DNA from: Bretschneidera sinensis
Taxonomy: Eukaryota > Streptophyta > Magnoliopsida > Brassicales > Akaniaceae
DNA: 64,000 bases
Reading direction: 5' to 3'
NCBI GenBank assembly: GCA_023935145.1
Contig: CM043699.1
Location: 124,633,036-124,697,035 of the forward strand
The position numbers were made by a program, and so were the translations under genes. The notes beneath the pieces were generated by a model. It made no database searches. It saw nothing but the letters and a program-made list of their open reading frames with translations, and was not told the DNA's origin. Shown here one piece after another: positions 11,669 to 22,046 of this stretch; position 1 is the stretch's first letter, and each line of letters starts with the position of its first letter.

Positions 11669-12967
11669 TAGGTGCTTAAATATTTATATTTAAGCCCCTT
11701 AATTTACATTTGTTAAGTTCTAGTTTATGTTAATTTAGTCCATTTTACTTCATTTATGTGTTTCACATGCTTTTATAGGGTCTTGGAGAAAAAGAAGCAT
11801 TTTTGACACTTAAAGGAAGAAATCTAGAAATCATGGAGCAGCTGCTGGCTAAAGTGCGATCGAGCGCACTCTTCGGTACGATCGAGCACACCAACGCTTA
11901 TGCGCACAAATAGAAGGCCCGAGTGCAGCCTTGCGATCGAGCACACCACGAATACGATTGAGCGTACATGTACGAGAGTAAACAGTAAAACGGCAGAACC
12001 GGTTTTGGATATAGAAGAGGTTTTGTGTTTTAGGAAGTTTAGGGTTTCCAGAGTCGTCTAGGGTTATTCAACCCCTATAAATAGACTTGTAAAACACAGA
12101 AACAAGATCTCCCTTTTTATGAGCAGATCTCCCTTTTTAGTTTTAGTTTTAGGTCGGGAGGCCGGAGGCCAGAAGAGATTCTACGAAGAATTGACGACTC
12201 TTCAATGGAGCTCTCTAGGGTTTCTTCTTTCCTTTATTTTATTATGTGTAACTAAACTTTTAGTAAGGGCTTGGTTGAAGGCCTAATTATGTTTAATCAA
12301 TAATTCAGTATTGCCACCTTTGCAATACTTATGCTGTGATTCTTAATTTGATTAATACCTGTTTTTATTTAATGTGTGTCTGATCGTGCATGTGGTATGG
12401 ATTAGTTAGTTAAATCAATTTGGATGACTGAGTCCTGGGTTTAACAATAGTAACAAAAGATATCTTATCCGGATTCTTGGATTAATCAACATGGGAAACC
12501 GGGAGTGGACCAAGCCCTAGACCCTGTGTGGTTGTCGATTTCCACAGTCCTTATGCTCTCTTGAGGAACAACTCAGTATACACCATGTTGAATCCCTTAA
12601 GAGAGAAAAGAGTTAGAGTATACACCATTCCTAATTCATTGCTTAGGGAAACCCATAGCCTAAGGAGTGGACCAAGCCCTTAGGTTGACAACCAGTAGGT
12701 ATTCATAGCATGAGTAGAGCATTGGTATATTGTTTTGTTGGGTAGCATGATTAGTGGTGGATATCAAGTCCCTACGCCTTTATCATTATTATCTAAACTC
12801 AATATTTATTTCCATCTATTTTTACTTTGTGAAATTAATTCTAAATCGAAATTCACCAATCCTTGTAGATCTCTCACTTGCACACTATGCTACTATTGAT
12901 CTTGTGCACTTGCAAGTAAAACTGTACGATTATTTTCTTATTTATTTAAGTAGATAAACGCACAATG
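11669..12967 (+). repeat. 5' LTR of J (main part; first 8 bp are at 9636-9643)
   Basis: Matches the 3' LTR at 23447-24693. It opens with the dyad arms GCTTAAATAT / ATATTTAAGC (one base changed here), has CGATCG words at 11854-11967 and TATAAATA at 12076-12083. Downstream are four degenerate boxes, GTGGACCAAGCC in the first and last and GTATACACCAT in the middle two. It ends ACAATG where the family ends ACAACA. Confidence 0.85.
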
Positions 12968-12973
12968 AGTTTT

Positions 12974-12991
12974 TGGCACCGTTGCCGAGGA
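12974..12991 (+). other. tRNA-Asp primer-binding site of J
   Basis: TGGCACCGTTGCCGAGGA, six bases after the LTR. The undamaged family site TGGCGCCGTTGCCGGGGA is complementary to the 3' end of plant tRNA-Asp(GUC), which is the primer known for Athila elements. Two bases have changed. Confidence 0.85.
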
Positions 12992-13145
12992 TTGTGCTAA
13001 ATTGTTTTTTAGAATTATTTTCATTAGTAATTTTTATTTTTTCTATTCTATTTATATTTTCTTTATTAAACAACCTTAATTTTTTTTCATCTTTTCGTTT
13101 TTTGTTTTTGTTCAGGTGTGTAGTAGAGGAGTTTCTGTCCTCATT

Positions 13146-13222
13146 GTGATCGAGCGCACTAGTGTAGCGCTCGAGCGCATGAAGAACAGCGATCGAGCGC
13201 AGTTCAGGGTGCACTCGAGTGC
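13146..13222 (+). repeat. CGATCG words in the J gag leader
   Basis: GATCGAGCGCA, GCTCGAGCGCA and GATCGAGCGCAG recur between the primer site and the gag start. The same placement is seen in K (15641-15676), H (56821-56856) and I (50530-50626). Confidence 0.8.
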
Positions 13223-13288
13223 AAAAGGTCCAAAGAGTACCCAAGCAGCAGTACTGAAACTGCTGCACTGAAGAGGTTCAACTGATTC

Positions 13289-14119
13289 ATGCACAAGCTT
13301 CGATCTAGAAATCCAACCTTCTTTCCAGTCAATACAGAGTAAGGAGTAAAGAGCAAGGACATGTATGAAGTGAACTTAAATGGTGGATTTCCAAATTGGT
13401 TGGCTGCTATGGAAAGAAAGATAGATATGCTTGTAAAAGCCATGACTGAGCAGAATGTCTCACCTAGTCCATGAGCCAAACAACTCCAAGTATGTGCTAT
13501 ATGTTCTTGTTTTGATCACACTACTGACACTTGCCCTTTGTATTCATCTGCAGATCAAGAGCAAGCAAATTTTGTGGGACCGAACAACTACAACATATAT
13601 GCAAATACCTATAATCCTGAATGGCGGAACCACCCCAACCTCTCATGGAGCAACAATCAAAATGCCTTAAACCTTCAAGGACAACAAAGAAACTCCCAAC
13701 AAGTAGCTCAAATAGTTTCGGAATCAAAGAAGAGTGACCTAGAGAGTCTTGTGATGCAATTAGCAACTAAGCAACAACAGCTGATGGCTTCATAGGAACA
13801 TTTCATAGTAGAAACAAGACAATACTGGACTGAGCAAAGGCAAATCACTGCAAAGCATGAGCAAGCCATTCAAAGACTAGAAGTACAAGTGAGGCAATTG
13901 GCTAAGGAGCTAAGTGAAAGAAAACAGGGAGAATTTCCAGCCCAAACAATACCTACTCTAGGTGTTGTTGCGCAAGCTTTTCAGTTCCATCACATTGATC
14001 CATTGGAAACCACCCCTACCCTTAGTTTCACAAGATCGAATATAAAGCCAGCATCTGAGAATGTTACTGATGACATCATTGAAACTATGCACCTTCTTGA
14101 GGCCCCTCCAAAGCATCCA
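13289..14119 (+). pseudogene. J shortened gag: short N-terminus, zinc knuckle and linker only
   Basis: One frame, closed by stops at 13340, 13472 and 13793. It opens MHKLRSRNPTFFPVNTE, equivalent to the first residues of H gag, then jumps to a segment equal to H gag after the capsid-like region (MYEVNLNGG). An intact CCHC knuckle, CAICSCFDHTTDTC, follows at about 13494-13535. A Gln-rich coiled-coil-like linker follows, then a jump past the protease to HIDPLETTPTLSF. It is interrupted by K at 14120 and resumes at 21870. The deletions match element I, so they predate both insertions. Confidence 0.78.
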
Positions 14120-14124
14120 AGTAA

Positions 14125-15464
14125 TGATAGGTGCTTAAATATTCATATTTAAGCCCCCTTATTTACATTTATTAGGTCATTAGTTATGTTAATTTAGTTC
14201 ATTTTACTTCATTTGTGTGTTTCACATGTGTTTTGTAGGTCTTGGAAGAAAAAGAACAGTTTTGGCACTTAAAGGAAGAAGCCTGGAAATCCTGGAGCAG
14301 TCTCTGGTCAATCTGCGATCGATCGCACCATGCAATGTGATCGAGCGCACATTGTGATTGTGCGCACACAAGAAAGATCGAGCGCACACTCCGATCGAGT
14401 GCAAGACGTGTGCAATCGAGCGCATATGTACGGGCGTGAATAGTAAACTGTAGAACCCTATTTTGGAAATAAGAGAGTTTTTACGGTTTAGGAAGTTTAG
14501 GGTTTCCTGTACCCTCTAGGACTACTAAAGCCTTATAAATACACCTGTAACGCACACACAAAAGACCACCTCTTAGAGATCACTTTTATCTTTTGCTTAA
14601 GCTCGGAGTTTTAGGCTTTGGAGAGGATTGACAACCCATCTCCCTAGTATTCTTCAGGTTTTATATTTCATGCTTAGTTTATATATGATGTTTATTTTAG
14701 ATAGCATGTGTAACTAACTTTCTTATAGGGCTCAATTGAAGCCCTAGTTATGCTTTCTCATATATTTATTCATTGATAAATCTTTGCCAATAGCCTTTAT
14801 TATGTTGCTTAACTTGATTAATGTCTGTGCCTATTTAAATTCCTCATATGTATGTGTATGGCCAACGTATGCATGTGGTATGGACTGGTTAGTTAGATCA
14901 ATTTGGATGACCAAGTCTTGGGTCTAACAGTAGTAACAAAGGATATCCACACCAGATTCTTGGATTAATCAACATGGGAAACCAGGAGTAGATACCATGC
15001 CCTAGGTCTCATGTGGTTGTCGATTTCTATAATACTTATGCTTTCTTGAGGAACAACTCAAGCAGATACCATGCTGAATCCCTCAAGGAAGGAAAGAGTT
15101 AGAGTAGATACTATGCCTAACTCATTGCTTAGGGAAATCAATAGCTCAAGGAGTAGATACCATGCCCTTAGGTTGGCGACCAGTAGGTATACATGATAAG
15201 GCTAGTGCACTGATACATTATACAATTGGGAAAGTATGATTAGTGGTGGATATCAAAGCCTTGTCTTTATTATTATCACTCACATTCAACAGTTATTTTA
15301 TTTCTTTTTACTTTAAAGAAACTAATTCTAAAAATTGAACTTTATCAATCCCTGTGGAGATGATCTTGCTTTCGTACACTACACTACACTGTTGACCTTA
15401 TGCACTTGCAAGTAAAACCAGCACGATTATCTGCTTATTTATTTAGGTATATAATCGCTCAACA
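14125..15464 (+). repeat. 5' LTR of K
   Basis: TGATAGGTGC...CTCAACA, 1340 bp. The first 40 bp hold the perfect dyad GCTTAAATAT / ATATTTAAGC. CGATCG words lie at 14314-14424 and TATAAATA at 14534-14541. Four GTAGATACCATGCC-type boxes lie at about 14988, 15062, 15104 and 15153. Confidence 0.88.
14988..15166 (+). repeat. Four spaced GTAGATACCATGCC boxes downstream of the TATA box
   Basis: Copies at 14988-15001, 15062-15075, 15104-15117 and 15153-15166. The same four positions are kept in the LTRs of H, I and J, with family-specific variants, so this is a fixed part of the LTR. Confidence 0.75.
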
Positions 15465-15470
15465 AGTTTT

Positions 15471-15488
15471 TGGCACCGTTGCCGGGGA
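15471..15488 (+). other. tRNA-Asp primer-binding site of K
   Basis: TGGCACCGTTGCCGGGGA, one base off the family site that pairs with the 3' end of tRNA-Asp(GUC). Confidence 0.88.
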
Positions 15489-15742
15489 TTGTGCTAAAGT
15501 TTCTTTTAGAATTACTTTCGTTTAATCATTATTATTATTACGTTATTTTCTGTTTACCATATTTGTTTTTCATCAAAACCTAATCACATTACTTTCTGAT
15601 TTAGGTACATCAAACCCTAAATCACACTTTCTGTGATACTTGCGATCGATCGCAGCCTTCTTTGCGATCGAGCGCAATTAGGGCAGAGAGTTACCCTAGC
15701 AGCATAGTGAATTGCTGCACTGAAGCTGTTGTGACCTGATTT

Positions 15743-17095
15743 ATGCACGGACTTCGATCCCGACATCCAACGTTCTTTCTCCTTGATCCCGAGCTTGAAC
15801 GGACCATCCAACAAAGGCTTAGGGACAACTTCGAGGAGAACAAAGAAGAAGTCGAGAACGAAACACCAATGACAGAACAGCTCGAAAACCAGCAACCACC
15901 TGCACGAGTACCGATGAAGCACTCCTCCTTCATCCCACGGAACATTGATCAACCATCATGCATTGCATATCAACCTGAGGCGGCGGGAAACTATTACATA
16001 TCACTACAAATATTGAATGCTTTGACTCATTTTAGAGGAACTCCTAATGAAGATCCACACTTGCACCTCCAATAATTTTTTGATCTTTGCAAGTTCCAGC
16101 ACATACAAGGCCGAGACCAAGAAGGAATAAGGTTAATTCTGTTCCCTTTTTCCTTGAAAGATAATTCTAAACTATGGTATAATTCTTTGTCTGCAGTTTT
16201 CATCCACACTTGGGACGAGTTGGCAAGCAAGTTCCTGAGGAAGTTTTTCCCAGCCCAAAAGACGAGGCAAATGAGGAAGGAGATCCAGTCCTTCCAACAA
16301 AATGATGGAGACCTCTTCTTCGAAGCATGGGGACACTTCAACGAGCTGCTACTCAAATGCCCACACCACAACCTGCCTCAAGATGAATTGGTACAAGCCT
16401 TTTATGAAGGTTTGAATGACACTAACAAAAGTATTGTTGATTCAGGTTGTGGAGGAGTGTTGATGGAGAAAAGCAGCGAAGAAGCAATGGAACTCTTCGA
16501 AACCCTCAGTGAACACACTCAGCAGTTCTCTTCTAGAGGTAGACAATGAGTCAAGAGCAAAGGTATGTATGAGGTTACTCTGAATAGTGGACCCTCTGCC
16601 CAAATAACTGCTTTGTAGAGGAAGCTAGATACGATGCTAGATATGATTGTAAAAGCCATGACTACTCAAAATGCCTCATCCAGCCTACCATCCACCCCAC
16701 TCCCGGTATGTGCAATATGTTCCCAATACGATCATAATACTGACACTCGTCCGTTGTACTCATCTGCAGATCTGTAACAAGCTAATTACGTGGGGCCTAA
16801 CAACTATCCACCGAAGAACAACCCATATGCCAACACTTACAACCCTGGATGGCAAAACTTCCCAATTTTCTCGTGGAGCAACAATCAAAACAATGAAAGG
16901 CAGCACAGAAACTTCCAACCAGCAGCCCAAACTGTTCCCGAACCAAAGAAAAACGACCTCGAAAGTCTTGTGAGACAACTGGCCACTCAGCAGCAGCAAT
17001 TAATGACGACACAAGAACAGTTCATGACTCAGCAAAAACAAACCACTGCAGCACATGAGCAAGCAATTCAAAGACTAGAGGTACAAATGGGATAA
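15743..17095 (+). pseudogene. K gag (capsid/nucleocapsid), five in-frame stops
   Basis: A single frame from MHGLRSRHPTFFLLDPELER to the protease, with stops at 16073, 16547, 16616, 16775 and 17093 but no net frameshift. The retrotransposon gag domain is clear in 16100-16540 (LWYNSLSAVFIHTWDELA, FLRKFFPAQKTRQ, LVQAFYEGLN). The zinc knuckle reads CAICSQYDHNTDTR at about 16709-16750: the fourth ligand Cys is Arg (CGT at 16748, where H has TGT). A Gln-rich segment follows. Compared with H, the stop at 16073 is GAA to TAA and that at 17093 is CAA to TAA. No particle-forming protein can be made from this copy. Confidence 0.85.
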
Positions 17096-17119
17096 CTAGC
17101 TAAGGAGCTCAGTGGCAGA

Positions 17120-18166
17120 ATGCAAGGGGAGCTCTCTACTCAAACACTACCTAACCCTGGGGGACATCAACAATTAAACACTGTGAAAACCCTGAGAAAT
17201 GGCAAAGTAATAGGATCCGATGAATCTGCAACAATATCCAAAGAAAAACCATTGACGTCAAGGGTAAGTGAAACGGAGAAGGTGAATGCTCCACCCTTCC
17301 CGCAAAGGTTAGTAAAACAAAAGAAAGACAACAAACTAATTGATATTTTTGAAACCTTGCGAAAAATAGAGATTAATATTCCTTTGTTAGATGCCATTAA
17401 ACAAATTCCTGCATATGCTAAATTTCTGAAAGATTATTGCACTAACAAAAGGAAGTTTCAGGAACATGAGACGGTTGCCTTAACCGAAGAGGTAAGTGCT
17501 GTGCTTCTAAGAAAATTACCATCTAAACTGAAAGATCCGGGTAGTTTTACTATTCCTTGCAGGCTAGGTGACCAGCTGTTCGAGCATGCACTATTGGATC
17601 TAGGAGCGAGTGTCAACCTGCTGCCATACAGTGTATACGAGAAACTAGGTTTGGATGAGCTTCAGCCAACCTCCATCACTTTGCAATTAGCGGACATAAG
17701 CATCAAACGACCGAGAGGTATCCTTGAGGACGTGTTGGTAAGAGTAGGTAAATTTGTTATACCTGCTGATTTTATAGTATTAGATATGGAAGAATGTACT
17801 CTGCCAGTACCTCTCCCCATCATACTAGGACGCCCCTTTATGATAACTACTGACACTAATATTAGTGTAAAAAGGGGCATTGTCACAATGAGGGCAAATG
17901 ATGAGGAGATAGAATTTAAAATATTCAATACATTAAAATCAACCAACAATGATGATGAATATTCTAATGTGAGCTTCATGCAAAGTGTTGTTAAGAAAGC
18001 TTCTCAGGTCCATCACACTGTTCAATCGGAGACCATCCCCAATCATAAGGACATAAGAATAAACATTAGGCTGGAGGAGGACAATGTGATTAAAGACATC
18101 AATAAAGCTGTGCACCTTTTCACAAACAGACCAAAACCTTCAAGTAAGTATGTTACTCAAATTTAA
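17120..18166 (+). CDS. K retroviral-type aspartic protease region, open
   Basis: 348 codons in frame with gag. A basic linker is followed by NIPLLDAIKQIPAYAKFLKD (about residues 85-104), the usual spacer of Athila polyproteins, then [20 protein letters not shown] with the active-site DLGAS at residues 160-164, and PIILGRPFM near 230-240. In the family this domain cuts the gag-pol polyprotein. The Met at 17120 is only the first after a stop; the natural reading came from gag. It is the longest intact frame in K, but RT that should follow is missing, so it serves no complete element. Confidence 0.82.
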   Translation: MQGELSTQTLPNPGGHQQLNTVKTLRNGKVIGSDESATISKEKPLTSRVSETEKVNAPPFPQRLVKQKKDNKLIDIFETLRKIEINIPLLDAIKQIPAYAKFLKDYCTNKRKFQEHETVALTEEVSAVLLRKLPSKLKDPGSFTIPCRLGDQLFEHALLDLGASVNLLPYSVYEKLGLDELQPTSITLQLADISIKRPRGILEDVLVRVGKFVIPADFIVLDMEECTLPVPLPIILGRPFMITTDTNISVKRGIVTMRANDEEIEFKIFNTLKSTNNDDEYSNVSFMQSVVKKASQVHHTVQSETIPNHKDIRINIRLEEDNVIKDINKAVHLFTNRPKPSSKYVTQI

Positions 18167-18540
18167 CCTCATGCACTCACTGATACTACCTTTTCTTATT
18201 TTATTGACCAGGCATCAAAATGGGAGATGAAGAAACCATCAAAAGCACTTGAACCACCTTATGTGGATTCTAAGTGCCCTCTTCCACACAACTAGTACTG
18301 AAACAAGAGAGTGCTTGAGCAAGTTCATTTCAATTACCCGTACAACTCAAGAATCTCTACGGAGGTTAGCGGTACTGAGGCCACTAACAAATGGTAAGGT
18401 TGTATTGTTCCAAATTTATCATTTTTTAGATAAAGTTAGTTTTTACTTTTGCCCATGCATACTACTTGCGATCGAGCACATCCCGCGTGCGATCGAGCGC
18501 ACCGTGGCAGAAGGTTCAGATATAAATCTGAAAATTTTCA
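18167..18540 (+). other. K pol deletion join and post-pol leader
   Basis: After the protease the sequence reads through a short QASKWEMKKPSKALEPPYVD-like stretch (18212-18270) into VDSKCPLPHN, equal to the last residues of the H integrase region at 62215-62246. RT, RNase H and integrase are absent. CGATCG words follow at 18467-18501. Confidence 0.7.
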
Positions 18541-18774
18541 CTCACACGCACTCACTCTCTTTCACTGTTCACTCACACCCTCACGCTCTCTCTCACTCGC
18601 ACTCTCCCATCTACCAACACCCTCTCGCTCACACTCTCTTGCACCCTCTCATTCACAACCTTCATCACCACCATTCTGTCCCTCCATCACTCACACTCGT
18701 CACCATCACTACCCCTCACCATCACTGTCACCACCACGTCCCCCTCTCCATTACACATTCCATCCATACACAAG
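18538..18774 (+). other. C/T/A-rich tract before a candidate intron in K
   Basis: Some 230 bases dominated by CACTC, CTCTC and CACCAT words, with almost no G. The equivalent tract in H is about 62575-62779. A frame read across it (His/Ser/Pro-rich) has no relative I recognise and is taken as a by-product of composition. Confidence 0.7.
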
Positions 18775-18877
18775 GTAAGCATTTCCATTCACACATGAAT
18801 TTTTACATGTTTCGTTTACACTTTCAGTATCAATGTATGTTATTTGTTATATGATTGGATATTTCTTGATGTTGCAG
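18775..18877 (+). other. Candidate 103-nt intron upstream of the extra ORF in K
   Basis: CAAG|GTAAGC at the left and TTGATGTTGCAG at the right, T-rich in between. H has the same arrangement at 62780-62878 (CAAG|GTACTC ... TTTGCAG, 99 nt) before the same ORF. Splicing here would give a short leader for a subgenomic message. Inferred from sequence only. Confidence 0.5.
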
Positions 18878-18960
18878 GAGGTTGGGATCACATTCAAATC
18901 CTCAAGACCATAGCTTGGTCTTTTGGTGCACATGACCTGTTCGAGGAAAAGCCTGACCGT

Positions 18961-19019
18961 GTGCGATCGAGTGCATAGCCCAGTGTGCGATCGAGCGCAC
19001 ATATTTGAGATCGATCACA
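18961..19019 (+). repeat. CGATCG words between candidate intron and extra ORF in K
   Basis: GTGCGATCGAGTGCA, GTGCGATCGAGCGCA and GAGATCGATCACA within 60 bases. The counterpart in H is 62960-62997. Confidence 0.8.
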
Positions 19020-19043
19020 AATTAGGAAGAAACAAACAAAAAC

Positions 19044-20170
19044 ATGACCAAACCATCTGCCTCTACCTCCGGTGCATCCAGCAGTCGTGCCTCGTCATCC
19101 CGGCCCAGTATCAAGCAACGAAAGCTCTTGTTTAAGACTGCCTTCGCCATCGATGAAGTATTCAAGCACATGGACGCCACTCAATGGCTGTACAAGCATT
19201 TAGACACCGAGGGTTAAAGAGGCTGTTTAAGCCAGTTTGCTCCACTGCTTACTCCCAGCTCGTAGTCCAGTTTTATGCAAGCCTATCATTTGACTGCAGC
19301 AGACCGGGAGTACTTATTTTTTCAGTCTGCGGCACACTCATTGAGGTAACTAGTGCCGATATAGCCGCTGCCCTTCATTGCACCGACAAGTCCCCTCCTG
19401 AGAACACCGATATCGAGGAGCAGCCGGAGTCTTTTGCCCTAGCTAAGATCATTACAGACATGTGCACTGGCCAGTATGCTGACAGACATAACAATACGGC
19501 CAGCCAATCAAAGTTGCCTCCACGATTTTGGCTCGTCGACACAATCCTATAGCGTAACTTGTGTCCATTAGGGCACAAGACACAGCAGCGAGACCAGTTT
19601 CTCCAGTCCTTATATGCCTTCCACAGAAGCCACTGGTACTCCATTCCGGTTGTCATTTGGAGCCAGCTACACAAGTTTTGGGATCATATTCATGGCCGTC
19701 AAACAACCACGGCCAATATATGGGGCCTCCCTTTCCCGTTCCTACTCTTTTACATACTCAAGAAGAAAGGGATAAAGGGGACCTCCAGCGACAGACTAGT
19801 GCGAAAGCATCCCTTCTTCGGAAAGGCTCAATGGACACACAGCCTCTCGTACATGCCTTGAGGACTCCCAGCACCTGCTCCAGCAGCTGAGAGAGTTGAA
19901 GAGGATCGTATGGAGACCGAGACCCCTGTCATTAGCCCAGTGCGAGAGGAGGACCATTCGGACATGGGACCCATCGAGTCCCAGCACTTTCTAGTTGAGA
20001 TGTCCTCTTTCCGAGGTGAAGTCTCTACCGCCACCACACTCGTGCATCAGGGCATCAATAGTTTGGAGGCACAATTTGCATGACAAGAGGCTATGTTGCA
20101 GATTATTCTTGATCGCCTACCTCCAGCACCCGGTACCTTTTTTACTGCACCACCCAATGATCAGCAGTGA
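19044..20170 (+). pseudogene. K extra ORF after pol (Athila ORF / putative plant transposon protein domain)
   Basis: Starts MTKPSASTSGASSSRASSSR (Ser-rich), loses one base near 19183, then continues in a second frame as AVQAFRHRGLKRLF. From about 19256 it reads QLVVQFYASLSFDCSRPGVL, the FYA-L...V-G-I pattern of the putative plant transposon protein domain found in Athila-type elements at the env-like position. Stops at 19550 (TAG), 19859 and 20081 interrupt it; the natural end is TGA at 20168. The later part is Pro/Glu-rich, then has an amphipathic stretch. No signal peptide or membrane segment is seen, so I would not call it an envelope protein. The H copy (63022 onward) shares the TAG at the same codon. 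Confidence 0.72.
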
Positions 20171-20182
20171 GAGGATACCACT

Positions 20183-20228
20183 TCTGGCTAAAGGTGTTAA
20201 ACTTAGCGCTCATGGGAGGCACCCCAAA
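20183..20228 (+). other. Conserved post-pol box in K
   Basis: GTGTTAAACTTAGCGCTCAT then GGGAGGCACCCCA. The same box is at 22051 (J), 33343 (D, cut short), 37668 (E), 45960 (F) and 49531 (I). It is not part of a shared reading frame. Confidence 0.8.
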
Positions 20229-20439
20229 GTATATCTTTTTTCTTAGTTTATTTCATTTCATTATTCGTATTTCCTAGTTTATTTTTCTGTTTAGTATTAC
20301 TTGTTTTCCATTTTATGTTTGTTTCTCTTTCTTTTTTAAGGACAACATGAGTGCATCCAGTTGAAGTTTGGGGACGTGCTACGAGCCATGCCAGCCATCA
20401 GTTCTCCATCTCCCAGGTCAACTCCTTCCATGCTATTCA

Positions 20440-20474
20440 CACATTGGGGACAATGTGCAATTTAAGTTTGGGGG
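20440..20474 (+). other. GNRA-type hairpin followed by a G-run in K
   Basis: CACATTGGGGACAATGTG (20440-20457) folds as a 7-bp stem with a GGGA loop. AAGTTTGGGGGTATGG follows, resembling the polypurine tracts used for plus-strand priming. The same pair occurs in J, E, F and I. Confidence 0.8.
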
Positions 20475-20909
20475 TATGGGGACACATTCACACACTCACT
20501 ATGTCCCACATTTTTCTGTTTTGTTGCTATTTTCATAGATAAATCCTTGTTCATTCTATCCAATAAACTTTTTTTGTGATCTAAGCAAAACTTTATGATT
20601 CAACTTCATCAGCGAGCTTAACACTTTGAACATATAGGCCAATAATCAAGTTTTGAACCTAGATCATTGCCTTTTAGACATTTAAGGATTCACAAGTTTG
20701 ACCTAAAGTACCACAAGCACACTAGCACATAACTGTGTGGGGTATAACATGTTATTTGGATTTTTATGTTTCTTTTGCTTAACTGTGAACTAGATGACTT
20801 ATTAGATTGACATTTTGGCATATAAAAATAGAAAAGATTGATTAGTGTTCAAAAGAAGAAATAAATGCTCCTAATGATCAATAAAACTTGTTTTCTGCTG
20901 AGTAACTGG

Positions 20910-21864
20910 CCCTCTAGGACTACTAAAGCCCTATAAATACACCTGTAAAGCACACACAAAAGACCACCTCTTAGAGATCACTTTTATCTTTTGCTTAAGC
21001 TCGGAGTTTTAGGCTTTGGAGAGGATTGACAACCCGTCTCCCTAGTATTCTTTGGGTTTTATATTTCATGCTTAGTTTATAGATGATGTTTATTTTAGAT
21101 AGCATGTGTAACTAACTTTTTTATAGGGCTCGATTGAAGCCCTAGTTATGCTTTCTCATATATTTATTCATTGATAAATCTTTGCCAATAGCCTTTATTA
21201 TGTTGCTTAACTTGATTAATGCCTGTGCCTATTTAAATTCCTCATATATATGTGTATGGCCAACGTATGCATGTGGTATAGACTGGTTAGTTAGATCAAT
21301 TTGGATGACTGAGTCATGGATCTAACATTGGTAATAAAGGATATCCACACCGGATTCTTGGATTAATCAACATGGGAAACCGGGAGTAGATACCATGCCC
21401 TTGGTCTCATGTGGTTGTCGATTTCCATAGTACTTATGCTTTCTTAAGGAACAACTCAAGCAGATACCATGTTGAATCCCTCAAGGAAGAAAAGAGTTAG
21501 AGTAGATACCATGCCTAACTCGTTGCTTAGGGAAATCAATAGCTTAAGGAGTAGATACCATGCCCTTAGGTTGGTGACCAGTAGGTATACATGATAAGGC
21601 TAGTGCACTGATACATTATACAATTGGGAAAGTATGACTAGTGGTGGATATCAAATCTCTATGTCTTTATTATTACCACTCATATTCAACAGTTATTTTA
21701 TTTCTTTTTACTTTAAAGAAACTAATTCTAAAAACTGAACTTTACTAATCCCTGTGGAGATGATCTTGCTTTCGCACACTAAACTACGCTGTTGACCTTG
21801 TGCACTTGCAAGTAAAACCAGTATGATTATCTGCTTATTTATTTAGGTATATAATTGTTCAACA
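20910..21864 (+). repeat. 3' LTR of K, 5'-truncated
   Basis: Matches 14510-15464 of the 5' LTR but lacks the first ~385 bp and the polypurine tract. The join is at CCCTCT, which occurs both in the post-pol text (AACTGGCCCTCTTGCCTCAG elsewhere) and in the LTR (TGTACCCTCTAGGAC), so a deletion used six bases of microhomology. TATAAATA is at 20932-20939; four boxes as in the 5' LTR. Confidence 0.85.
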
Positions 21865-21869
21865 AGTAA

Positions 21870-22046
21870 GTATACCGATCCATTTGACACTCTTGTGCCT
21901 TCTAATACTACTTTTTTCCTTTTTATTGTCCAGGCACCAAATTTAGAGTTGAAGCAATTGCCAAAGTATTTGACTTATGCTTATATGGGAGAGAATAAGA
22001 CACTATATGTGCTAGTTGCTGCAAATCTTAGTTTTGGGGAAGAATA
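21870..22046 (+). pseudogene. J pre-RT segment, right half of the frame split by K
   Basis: Reads YTDPFDTLVP, then APNLELKQLPKYLTYAYMGE and AANLSFGEE before TAA at 22045. This is the spacer that precedes RT in H ([20 protein letters not shown]), and it continues the frame left at 14119. RT itself never begins: the post-pol box follows at once, as in I. Confidence 0.75.

Larger units (their letters stand above)
14125..21864 (+). mobile_element. Athila-like element K with pol deleted, target duplication AGTAA
   Basis: AGTAA at 14120-14124 and 21865-21869. K carries a complete 5' LTR, primer site, gag, an open protease, then skips RT, RNase H and integrase to the end of pol, followed by the long post-pol part with its extra ORF and a 3' LTR lacking its first ~385 bp. 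It belongs to the same LTR family as H and is nested in the J gag frame. Confidence 0.85.

Noticed and set aside
18249..18854. A ~200-codon open frame rich in His, Ser and Pro after the K protease
   Set aside because: It is read across a C/T/A-rich tract, shows no known domain, and the H counterpart does not keep the frame. Low-G composition explains the lack of stops.
19044..20170. Calling the post-pol ORF a viral envelope gene
   Set aside because: No signal peptide, transmembrane segment or furin-like site is visible; the wording fits the putative plant transposon protein domain instead.
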